A DNA stretch of 25,207 nucleotides. Origin: Plakobranchus ocellatus. Lineage: Eukaryota; Mollusca; Gastropoda; Plakobranchidae. Numbering within the stretch: the first letter of the stretch is position 1; each line of letters starts with the position of its first letter. Below, one piece after another: positions 12,675 to 24,600 of this stretch. The notes under the pieces are model-generated. The model saw only the letters and a list, made by a program, of their open reading frames with translations. It had not been told where the DNA came from and made no database searches. A program made the translations under genes and the position numbers. The stretch covers positions 71,728 to 96,934 of the forward strand of contig BLXT01007490.1 in NCBI GenBank assembly GCA_019648995.1, given 5' to 3'.

Positions 12675-15600
12675 CAGTATGAAATATTTACACATACTGA
12701 CACTCTATAGGTCTTGGCTGGTACAACATATCTGTGTTCATCAAATGCCTATTTTAATATTAATAATGTTTGAAGTTTGCTTTAGCCAGCAAGGAGCTTC
12801 ACCGTCGATAGGTGAAATTAAATGTGAATTAATTTTGTTCTGAAATTAAAGAAAAATAGGAATAGCCTTCACTATACATTCGTTTCTGTATGCGGAGAAA
12901 AGCTGGAAATTCTCTTTCATGTAATATCCAATTACCCATTTTAAAAAAAATGCTGTGAAGGTTTCTTCTCAACTTGTTTGAGATCTTTCGTTTCATGTTG
13001 AGTTTGCTTGAACAACAAAAGAATCGTTTTAACAATTTCGGCTGATGTGTTACTGTTGATACTTCTATTGTGTCCATCTACGTAGTAACGTTTCAAGCCA
13101 CATTTTATGGACACTGTTATAGAAAGAAACCGTTTCAGCTTAAATGCTAAGATTCAACACAAAACTTAAATGAAAAGCAAATCAAAATGAACGTTTTGAT
13201 AACAACTCTTTGTGCAAGTGTAAGATTGTTTCAAGAAGTGAGGAGATAACAATACTAAAGAATAGGAATTTGCTTTCCGCGATTTCATATTAAGTATACC
13301 ATAAGAAGGATGAATCATGAAGTTTACCTTGCTCACAAAAGTCACCAATATAACCGTCTACACAGCCGCTGACACAAACGCCCGTCCTGTGATCACATTC
13401 TCTGTTCAGACAGGTGGTGTTACAGCTTTCTGCACAGTCTTCGCCAAATTTTGTGTTTGGACATTCTGCACAATTCGGTAAAATAACTTTTCATTAGAGG
13501 CAGGAGGACGCTACAATAGAGAAAAAAAAAACATTACGTAAAGAAGATGAATTCAAGACAGAGTGAACCATGAATGGATTAGTTGTCCAATACAGAGAGG
13601 GATGGAGTCCACTTTCTCAGCCTACACCCCTCAAAGATAAAAGCCAATGGTAATGATGTCAGCAGTAACTTAGTACAGTGATGATATGGAATTCGTGTCT
13701 TCCTGACTTACCCTCTGTACATAAAGGCATCAGGTAACCGCTATCACAGCCCTGGTTACAAGTTCCATTCACATGGTTACACGAGTTTGTCTCCCCTGCA
13801 CAATGGTTGCTGCAACTTTCATTACAGTCTTCACCGTATGTGCCCAGAGTGCATGCTGAAAAAGGAAAAAAAAAAGATTTCCAAACATTATGTTTAACCC
13901 TGGGTCACGATTAAGATGTAAATCTTGATATTATCAACACAGAATGTCCCGAAAAAGGAATTAAGTCGTAACACTTGAAATCCATATAAAAGTAATGACA
14001 GATACTGAATTCCTGTTGTGATGCACGATTCACCACAACAAAATAATTGTTGATATTTCTATTGTACCCATATTTGAGGACAACGAGCGGGGCACTCTAT
14101 GCAATGTCAACATGGAGTGATCCACCCGCCGTCCACACGCGTTGGCGACGAGCACTGGAACAATAATCATAAAATAACAAAACACCGGTTTAACCAACGG
14201 TCAAGATTTAATATGTAAATAAAATGCGAGCGTTGGTACTCTATTACATTTAACATTTACCCCTCAGTAACCAAATTCAAGCCTTAAGTATCAATGTAAA
14301 TATACCCCACACGTTGCGCGCACACACACACTATCACACCACGACCAGCACACACGAATCTCAAAGTCACAGGGCAACGAAGACGACGATGACTTCCACG
14401 ATGACAACGATGACAATCTACAATGACGACGATGACAATCTACGATGACGACGATTACAATCTAAGTTGATAGCAATCTGCGATGGCGCAGGATGTGGCA
14501 CAGCACGCCATGGCGCCACCGGCCCACTGTACACGTTCCGTACAGTAGCTGACGACCGCACAGGCTGCCGCAATGTACGGCCTTCCAAGCCGCACGCCCT
14601 CTGCCTTTCGTACACTCGGCGGCTCTCCACAGTCAAGGGATGGAAGCACCAGCGGCTCTCCACAGCCACCCACTCGTAAACTGGTTAGCCGCTTCCCACT
14701 GCCGCGCACACTCTGAACCCGAGTTCTGTGAATTGACTCGGCGTTTGACAAAGCACTCCAAAAATACCGTCTGTCTGACAGTGGCAGGACTCTGCTGCGA
14801 TACAGGTCACTCCAAAATATCAATCCGAGTGGCGGAGAGACGGGACCACTCTGTCCGCACTCCGAATCCACTGGTTACAAACAGATGCTTCACATAGCAG
14901 CCTAACGGCCAGTCCTGTGTACGTCTATAATCTTCTCCCCCCTAGTCCCTGTCTGCCCCAGGTTTTTAAGTCCTCCGAATCTCACTCACCCGAACTCATT
15001 CACATTTAACTCTAGTAAAAATCCCTTTTCTTGTCTGCTTGTTAACTACTCAGTTAACTTACACAACCGAACTAAAATAACAACACATTGTCGTGTTTAC
15101 ACATTTGAGCCCCAACATATCCTAACACCATGTACGTACTAACTTTTCAAGCCAAATTTTATGGACACTGTTATAGAAAGAAACCGTTTAAGCTGAAATT
15201 TTAAGATTCAACACTAAGCTTAATTGAAAAGCAAATTAAAATGAACATGTTGAATTTTCTCCGAATTTTACTCACCCGAACTCATTCACACTAAACTCTA
15301 GTAAAAATCCCTTTCCTTGTCTGCTTGTTAACTACTCAGTTACATATTCACCAATATTTAACTTACACAAACAAACTAAAATAGCAAATCATTGTCGTGT
15401 TTACACATTTGAGCCCCAACATATCCTAACATCACCCCCATCCCCAGTTAAAATCTTGATTTTAACGGCACAAAAGTGTCAATCATAACGTATTCTACGA
15501 TAATAAAATGCCGCCAGCTAGTGTGGCAATGAATCCGAATATAGAAGTCCAAATGACCATTCCCAGTCAACTTCCCTAGAGAGATGGAGATCAAGTGTTT

Positions 15601-18600
15601 TAATCACACTCTAAAGCTAGGCACTGACGCGAAAATGGCACCTGGAAAAATAGAAAAAAAAATACATTTTGTAATATCGGTAGGTCTGTTCACATGACTT
15701 AAATTAACAAGTATGCTTGTTTAACGCTGTTACCGACTCCTCCGCCAGAATGCGCCACATAGGAATCAGACCAAATATCATCAATGCATGTTTGAGGTCC
15801 TGGAAACCACAAGAAAGAATGCGTCAACATGAAGAGAACCCACATCAGGAAAATTATGTAACATGAAAAAACACACAAGTCATCTTATAACATTTCTATC
15901 AAAATAATGCCATTGCTACCACAACTAAGCAGTACCAACAACAAAACCTTAGAGTGTATTATCAACTACTATCAACGAATATCCAAATCAACAGAGGTTT
16001 AAGTTTTAACAAGACTATACTGTTTCTGACTCATCAACGAGTTTAGCATAAGCGTGACCGCACGTCTGCATGGTAGTTATGACTACCAGGAATAGCTCTT
16101 AGAGTAAACGAGAATTCCTGCAGTGCAAGACACCACCTGAGTAGTCGAGAGTTCATCGCTTGACCACTTTTTAGGAATAGAAGTGGCCGATGATCGGTTT
16201 CCAGCACAAATGGTCTCATAGCGAGATACTTGTAGAACTGACCGACGGTGAAAATGATAGCCAAACATTCTTGTTCGATCGTCAAATGTCTAGTGTCACA
16301 AGGCTTCAATTTCCGGCTTGCGTACTTGCATGGTCTAAGAACTCCATCTCTCATTCGCATCAGTACGGCTCCGATGCCGTAATCTGATGCATCCGTCCTT
16401 ACTATAAAATCATTCTGGACATCGGCTGATTACAATAGGCTGAGTGATTAATTGATTGATTATTGGTATACCCAGTCCACCATTAAGCGGTGATCTCAGG
16501 GTTTCTATTCACTCAGTCTCTCTCGCAGGCCTCCGTCAGATGCTCAAGCAAATTAAAACAAAGATACGAGGGATGTCCGAAAAGAAACAGGAAAAGGGGT
16601 ATAACTCAAAGAGTTTTGATCAGATAAATTTGAAACTAACTCAGATTGAAGTTCACTCTTTCACTACTTCTCAACGTAATCCCCGTGGAGATCGATGCAT
16701 TTTTGCCAGCGCGGCAGCAGCGAATTGATACCCACTCGAAAGAAATCAACGTCAAGATTATCAAACTAATTCCTCAATTCACTGATGAGGTCAACGAAAG
16801 CCATGCCTCCTAAATGGTGCTTCAAGGGTCCAAACAAATGAAAGTCAGAGGGTGCCAGGTCTGGACTGTGGGCAGGATGAGGAAGAATTTCCCAACCGTA
16901 GCGCTGCAGCCATTGCTGTGTAAGGTTTGCTGAATGAGGGGTCGCATTATCGTGCTGAAGCACAACACCCCTTCTCAAGAGCCCAAGTCTTTTGCGACGA
17001 ATTGCTTCTTTATGGCGGTCAAGAGTGCTGCAGTATCGGGCAGCATTGATACACTGACCCTGTGGCTAAATGTCTAAGAGGATCACACCTTTCGCATCCC
17101 AGAACACGGTAGCCATCACTTTAGCTGCGGACCTCTGCACTTTGAACTTTTTGGTGACGGGAGAGGATGGATGTTTCCAAGTCATGGAGTCGCGCTTTGT
17201 CTCTGGGTATTCAGATGGACCTAAGTTTCATCACCAGTAATCAGATTGTCAAAGAGGTTATTGTTTGCTTGAAAGTCTCCACCAGGCCCTACACCAATAT
17301 GCGTCGTATCCTCATCTCCATTGTCTTGCTGGCATCGCTGCAGAAGGCGTTGCGAAATTTCAACCCTTTGAAGCTTGTGATCCTCCGTTAACATTTTTGG
17401 AACCCATCTTGCAGACACCTTCTGATATCCCAAAGTGTCATGGACTATTTCATGAACTGTACTCTTTGGAATTTCGAGTTTCAAAGCAATTTCGCGTATC
17501 TTCATCCTCCTGTCACATCTAATGAGTTCGTCAACACGAGTTGTGTTCTCCTCGTTGGTCGATGTTTTCGGGCGACCAGACTTTGGCTCATCACCTAGAC
17601 TGGTTCGGCCCTCCCCAAACCAAGTACACCATTGATACACTCTAGATCTTGACATAGAACCCTCACCATATGTTTCTGCTATTTGTTTGTGAATTTCAGA
17701 AGGTTTTGTTCCTTTCGAAAACAAAAAAAACGCACAACAGCTCTGACCTCCAGCTTTGACCACACTTTGATGGGGGTAGCCATACTGGAACCAGTAGTGT
17801 TCAATAGTGCGTTCATCAATGGTGCTGAAACTGCGCACCGTGAAAGTTAATTTGTTGTACTGGTGTTTCCCGTTTACAGAATTAAAAAATATAGATTGGT
17901 TCAAGAATTATGCCCCTTTTCTTGTTTTTTTTCGGATGTCCCTCGTAGAAAGCCATTAAAAATCCAACAGAGTATATGAAGAAAAACCTTAAAAGGAATC
18001 TGTACAAAACCTCAGATATTTCCATAGACACCGAGGTCCTTTAAGTAACCCACTATGCGAGAGGGATTGACCTCTCGGAAAAGTCTGTACAGGTCAGGTA
18101 CACTGAAGTATTTCCTCCTGGTGTCTTAAAAGTCTGGAAATTCAATTAAAATATGCCGGACAGTGTAAAGGCTGTCGCACGCTAAACAAATAGATTGTTC
18201 TTCATTATTTAAAATGTAGCTCTGGGTGAGCCACGTGTGGCCCACCCGAAGCCTACACATTGCCGTCTCCCGTTTTCTACCGGCTCCTTCGCCTCTCCTG
18301 TGGAGATCTTCGCCCAAGTTTGGGAGCACTTCATGAAGCTTGTTTGCTCTCTCAGTATCCCAATCCCTTTGCCAGATGGAGTTGATGTAGGCGTTCATTT
18401 TGGGTTTTAAATCAAACCAGCAAATTAGTTTTCCTGGGCATGATGCTCTATTTAGGGCCGCTTTTGCGAGTTTGTCCACATTCTCATTCCCTATTGTGGA
18501 GTTTAAAGAGTTTGTAAACTAGTAATATCTGAACCTATGCATCGGAGTCGATTATTTTGGAGTGCTCTGCGAGCGTGTTATTGAATAGCTGTTTGGTCGC

Positions 18601-21600
18601 TTGAATATTTCACTATTGCGATTTTTACCCCGATAAAGAGCATGAAGTTCCCGCGATTGTTAAGTGCTGCTGTTTTCCTTTAAAGCTCGAATTGACTCGT
18701 ATAGATGTTTTAATTGTTTTCGTTCAGATTAGGAAAATGCTTGATTTAATGGGATTATTTGAAAGACTTTTAAGAAATAGAAAGGTTACAAGAATAGATC
18801 AAGTTCCAGGGAAATAGATCAAGAAAAACATTTCAGTTGGTCACAGTTATTTTATGAATTGCTTCTTAATACTAGGCTAACAAAAATTCTGATTTCATAC
18901 TGTCAAATGATTCTAAATATTGTAAAAAGAAAAGATCAGCTAGGCTTTACGTGTGTAACAATCCTCCCCAAGGTAGCCAGCAGCACACCCAGATGGACAA
19001 CCTCCCGTGCTCACAAAGCACGCTTCTTTCTGGTCAGCGCAGTTACAGTCACGCTCACACTGCCGGCCAAACTTGCGTGGTGGACACACGACCTCTTTAA
19101 TGAGAACAAAGAAAAGGAAATAAATATGAAACCAATTTGCGAACCTATATTCAGATCTCAAATACACAGTTATTAAAAAGCACGCATTATATATAAATAC
19201 CTAAGCATCGCAATGGCTAACTTTTTTTCTTCTCGAGTCATAAAAATAAAGTTAGCATTGCCTTTCAACTACGTAGCCGATCATTTCCTATTGGTCAGTT
19301 AACTTCAAGTTCTTTATCACAGTCACGCATGTGTGATTTCAGGCTACTATCATCAGAGATGGTCCATCAAAAAAAAAAAAAGGAAAGAACTTTGCAAATT
19401 TTAATCAGGTTCTTTGTAGGAAAATCTGGATTGAGTTATTTAAAGGTAAATTGTTACACAAAGGCTTTGAAAGAGACGTTTCTATTCTTGATACAATAAT
19501 TTCCTATGTCATTCCACTCTCCCTGTGAAAGGATATGAAGGTGAATAATATTCCTCCATTAATCAAGAAAAGAAGAACGTGCGACATTATGTGGATCCAC
19601 AACATCATATGGCGTTAGTTTTAAACATTGTGAGGGTATGGATAAGCTGCATTTAAGTATCAGTTGGTGAAAACTTGTATTTTTCGTCCTAGGTGTTCAG
19701 CCGGCCACGCAATCAAACATCGGCAGCGGTAAAAACAGCCATGGAAATAATGAAATTTTTAAGAAATAAGAATAAGAGTACTCAAAACATTATATTAGCT
19801 AAATGTTATGTGCCGGAAAAAATAAAAAGGCGCTCTAAATAATATTACCGAAGAGTAGCGAAAAGCAAAGTATTGTACATTTCTGCTTGTTTATGCTATC
19901 TAGTTTCCATTTAGAGCATCAAAACTAACAATAGAAACTGTGTTTAGTACTTCTGTTACATTAAAACGAAATCTTTCATTTTTAACGAAAATAGGACTAA
20001 AATGTGGTCGATTTGAATTAATAAGATCTTTAGAAAAGTAGAAAATACACATATTTCAAATTAAAGATTCTGGACTTCTAGCCCAACATGTTAGTCATTT
20101 TATGTGCTATCCTTTCCCTCATTTTATGTTCAATAATGACGCCTAAAACTACAACAGTAAAAAGCACTTCTTTGAAGGAGCTACTTTGGTTATAGTGGCC
20201 TCTGAAAAGAACACGATCTCTGTCTATTAGAGACCCTAAATGAACAATGGAGAAATAAACTCACCCCCAAAGGCGTAAACCTCACAAAGTGTCATTATGT
20301 TAGATCCTTTTGTATTTTTGCTGACATCAAAGCGGACACTTTTCACAGGGGCTTGAATCACAGGAGACGGCACCACAGTATACACTAGCTGGGCACGTCC
20401 ACCTGGATCTGTGTAACTGTAGACTGGGTTACCGCCAGAGCTAGAGTAAGCTTGAAGTGTGAAATTGACGAGACGATCTTCACAACAATCTGTTGGAGAG
20501 ATGCAAACATTCTATACCAAAAATTTTATAGCTTGTCTAACAAAATCTTTATATTTTAACACTGATCTAACAAAATATCCTGGAACCTAATCAGCTAAAG
20601 ATTTTTATCCGAATTTCGACCTGAGTGTATAAAAAGGACAGTTATTGTATAAGCTTAAGGAAATATGTATGGGAAGATATGAAAACCATTCGCATGGTGA
20701 AAATTTTAAAAAAATTGAGGCAGCTATGTAATGCTAATCTGTAATAACATTTTAAAAAAATGTGATCTCTAAACTCCTCAGATAATATATTAATTATTAT
20801 CATTCGGCTAATAAAACCTCATAAATTAGAAGAAAAAGGTTATGCAACTGTGTCGATATTTGGTGCATGAAAGTAAAGTCAGTTGTACAGGAGAGACAAT
20901 TTCTTATGAAACAACCGCACCGGTTTTGTTATGAGACATAATATGTAAGGCGAGCTGGGAAGAGCCGGCGGATATCACTGACTTAGCTTTTGCAAAGTTG
21001 AATCCAAAATATTCTTTAGAATCTTTTTTTCAGCAAGAGAGATCACTCAATTGATACTAGAAATGCTTTAATTGTGGTTTTTAACACGGCATCGGACAGC
21101 TCGCCTGAATGATGTCGCGAAAATCTAAAAGATTGCAAGCATCGACCATTCTTATCAAAAGTGCTACTATTCCTAAGAGAAATTTCCAGTTCTTATAAAA
21201 CAGTGAAAAGATCAAAATTTGTGTAAATTGCTAAACCACACTCGCATATATTAAATCAAGATTATGAACAATTTTATCAGTCCAATTATACTCTCTCGAC
21301 CTATTTATTTCAAATAAGACCTGCATCTTGAATCTAGATTAAAACCTATTTCTGGCGGTGATAAATCATTCAATACTGATATATGGATCTTGTCTAGAAT
21401 TCTTATGTATCTGAATCTAAACCAGCTTTTTCTGGAGATCATACTAGATTTAGGTCAACTCTAGAATTATTATTCTGTTCAAGGTGTCAATATAAGTGAA
21501 AAGTAAGATCTTAAAATAAAGGCTTAAAAGTTTAATTTAAACAGAGAAAAAACATGCGAAATTGCTGAACTTCGTTAGCAACATTTTAAACCCTAAATAC

Positions 21601-24600
21601 TATAACTCCCAATAACCCAATAGTTCATTGGACAGAATCATAATTACCCATTCTGTTATAGATGATGAGTCTGTTGATCTCCACATCATTTGAGAAGGTC
21701 ACTCTCCACCAACCAAATTTAGGTGCCATTTCTTCATCTGAGGTGTGAGAGCAGGTTAATGTCCGATCAAAATAAATGTCAGGGCCACTGGGGGTTCCGT
21801 CCACGGCGTACTTGGCGTACCGTTCCAGGTAACGTGATGATTGTTCTGTTGCCTGCTTCAAAGCCACATTACGTCCTAGGATGTAGAAAATACCACCAGT
21901 ATCAAACATAATTCTACTTGCATGGATAGTTTCCACCATCACAAAGGTGTTCATGAAAAAAAAAAAAAACAATCTCGCATATTCTATTTTTTGATATTTA
22001 AATGGACTATATAAGGAAAATCGTAAAATTGAAATCGTTCTTGTAATAGTTTGCTAAGAAGCCTTAGAGTTTTAGCTCTTATTATATTGGAAGGGAAGGG
22101 CGGTATTTACAGCTTTAGACCAATGCAAGAGTCAATATGGATCATCTTTACCTCCGCTAATGTAGAGAGTACATAGTCCAAGAACAGCAGGACCTGACAC
22201 AGTCACGTTACTGACAACAATTGATGTGGAACAGAAGATATCCAGTGTATTATCATCTACCTTGGCGCTGCGAGCTTCAGTACATTGTTCAGAAGATGTA
22301 GACACTGGGGTCCGATAGCTCAGTTGGAAGTCGCTGACGTAAGCTGAGGAGTTTTGAATAAAAAAAAAAACTGCCAATATTGCCTAACTCATTTTTGGCG
22401 TAATGGAGAAAATTGAATTTAAGTGTTTTTAAAAGTCAAAACAAAACCTATGGTGAATTTCTTGAAATATACCCTTATATTTCCCTTTTCTACATTTAAG
22501 TATCGTTTTATTTTTAACTCTTAGGTAAAACCATAGGATATACACGATTTAGGCAATCTTGGCACCAGCAGAAAAAGAGGCAATCTTGGCATCTCTTATA
22601 CCTGAGATAGGCAATCTTGACACCAGTGATACCTGAGTTAAATGATCTTAGCTTTAGTGCAGATGATTTAGGCATTTTGGCACGGGCGATACCTGAGTTA
22701 GGCAAATATTGGCCAGTCTTTTTAATTATTTGTAAAAAATTGGCCTACCACTTAAAAAAAAATTGTATCAGATGACGCGTTATAAGGTAATGTATCTTGA
22801 AAAAAGTATCAGTCAAGTCTTGCCTAAGTATTGGCAGCAACATGATAAATAATTTTGTAGTTATCAAAATCTATCTAATCCACATTTTCCATTCAAACCA
22901 TTTCCAAATTGCAATTGAGTTTGGAATGATAATGTCTTAGCAACCACATGAGTTTAGAAAAAACTATAATAAACAATATATTCTCAACAAATATTTGAAA
23001 AGAGACCCTATTGGAAAAGTAGAAAAAAAGAAAGACTGAATTTCAAGGATTTCTTTAAAACAAGAAATTTAAATACACTCAGGTGATTGTATTTGCATAC
23101 AAAAAATGCAAGCAAACGTGAAATTTCAAAACAATCAGGTTATAAACAACAAAAAAGATAGATTTTAAAAAAGTAACAACAAACCGTATTATGAGGAAAA
23201 CGCTTTGAAGTTAAAATAGAAGGAAAAAACCCAATTAAAATGGATGATTATATTTCAATGTGAGACTTTGGATAAACAGTAAAACTTCCTGGTTGAAGAA
23301 GGTGTGTGTGTATAGGNNNGTGAAGGGCTGTGGAAGAGGGCTGTGTATTTTCGTTCCTCATTTCTAATTCGAGAACTTTCGGTAAGGTGAAACGGCTGAC
23401 TATATCTACATGCAAACAACCGCACTACTTCGTGTGACGAGTTTCAAGCCAATCGGTCTAAGTTACTTCATCTCAGGACAAACAAGCTTTGAACTACATG
23501 GGGCGCGCAGCCTTATCAAACGCCGCTACAGAACGACCCCTATCAGCTGCCTTGCTGATCAGGCTAACATCTTCACCCCATCCTCAAATGTGAACTTTGC
23601 GCACACCTGTAGAAATATATCTGGACAGGTGTGTGTATCTTCACATCAAGGACTGCTTTTTTGTCAACAATCTTTCAAAATATGTCGGCTGTGAGCAGTG
23701 CCAGTGCTTCAGCTTTCTGGAAGATGGGTCTGTCACAGTTCGTTTTGCGGCTAGCAGAGATGAAAAGGTAACTTTCAATAGATTAAAAACAAAAAAAAAA
23801 AAATAAAGTAAAGACTTGATTTTTTAATACGTTCTCTGATGACAAGATAACAGCTCATTGGATTTGAAGAGGCAAAGATTTTTGTAAAGCCTGAGTCAAA
23901 AGATTGAAAAGCTTTTCATTTTCGTACCATGTCTTTTTCTTCCTTTAATAATGACAAAGCTAATAACTGAAAAACAGTTATGGCTTTAGATGAGCCTCGT
24001 CCCTGGTAAAAAATTCAGGGAATCACAAGTGCTTAGGGCAAAAGGATGGGAGAAGGATGAAAAATAGTTTTTTTTTTCTTTCAAAGCAAATAAATCATAC
24101 TGATTGTGAACCTAAACATAGCATTGGTGTAGACCGTTTTGTTTTTCCAAAGAGTCAGGACAACGTTTGGAATCGCATGAATACTAGAAAGCTAAATTCT
24201 AGAAGCAAAGATTCCTAAACAGCAAACGACTTTTAAGCTTCTTAATGTATCGGCCAGTTAAGGGCGCGAATTGTGTGTGTATGTGCCACACGAGTTTGTG
24301 CTTAATTATTTACTTATCAATGTGTATATATATATTAAAGGTTGTGTTTTGAATTTCTTAGTGGTTTTCTAATGTTTGTTCTAAGAGACACAATTTTTTT
24401 CTGACAAGCCTTTGAACCTCAACATCTGACTAAAAAATTGATTTATGTTTTAAGCATACACAAAAAAAATTGACTTACTGGAATCGCTGACCACAACTCT
24501 GACCCAGGTGAGAGGGTGAGGTGTGACTAGTGCAACAGTGATGGACTCGGCATTCCCGTCGTTATTACAAGTTCTATCGTCACTGTCTGTCAGCCACAAG

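Larger units (their letters stand above)
16567..17945 (-). mobile_element. mariner element, decayed
   Basis: A Tc1/mariner-superfamily DNA transposon bounded by TA dinucleotides (16565-16566 and 17946-17947) with 41-bp terminal inverted repeats (16567-16607 and 17905-17945). The repeats differ at six positions, all transitions. It is about 1.38 kb, the usual size for the family. It sits in the 3' region of a non-LTR element that resumes on both sides. The transposase inside is broken. Confidence 0.95.
22716..24478. other. Intron between the two galactose-binding-like exons
   Basis: AT-rich apart from a GC-richer block at about 23320-23803. It includes three undetermined bases (23317-23319) next to a GT repeat. 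No exon is needed here, since the phases of the flanking exons join directly. Confidence 0.6.

Noticed and set aside
14418..14897. Several overlapping frames on both strands, up to 138 codons
   Set aside because: They lie in GC-rich LTR sequence and a minisatellite. No frame shows a domain and the frames contradict each other.
16456..17522. Plus-strand frames across the mariner and the LINE end
   Set aside because: Shadows of the minus-strand transposase and non-coding terminal sequence.
18859..19176. Plus-strand 105-codon frame
   Set aside because: Antisense of EGF module 1 (18951-19094), which has eight ordered cysteines and correct splice phases on the minus strand.
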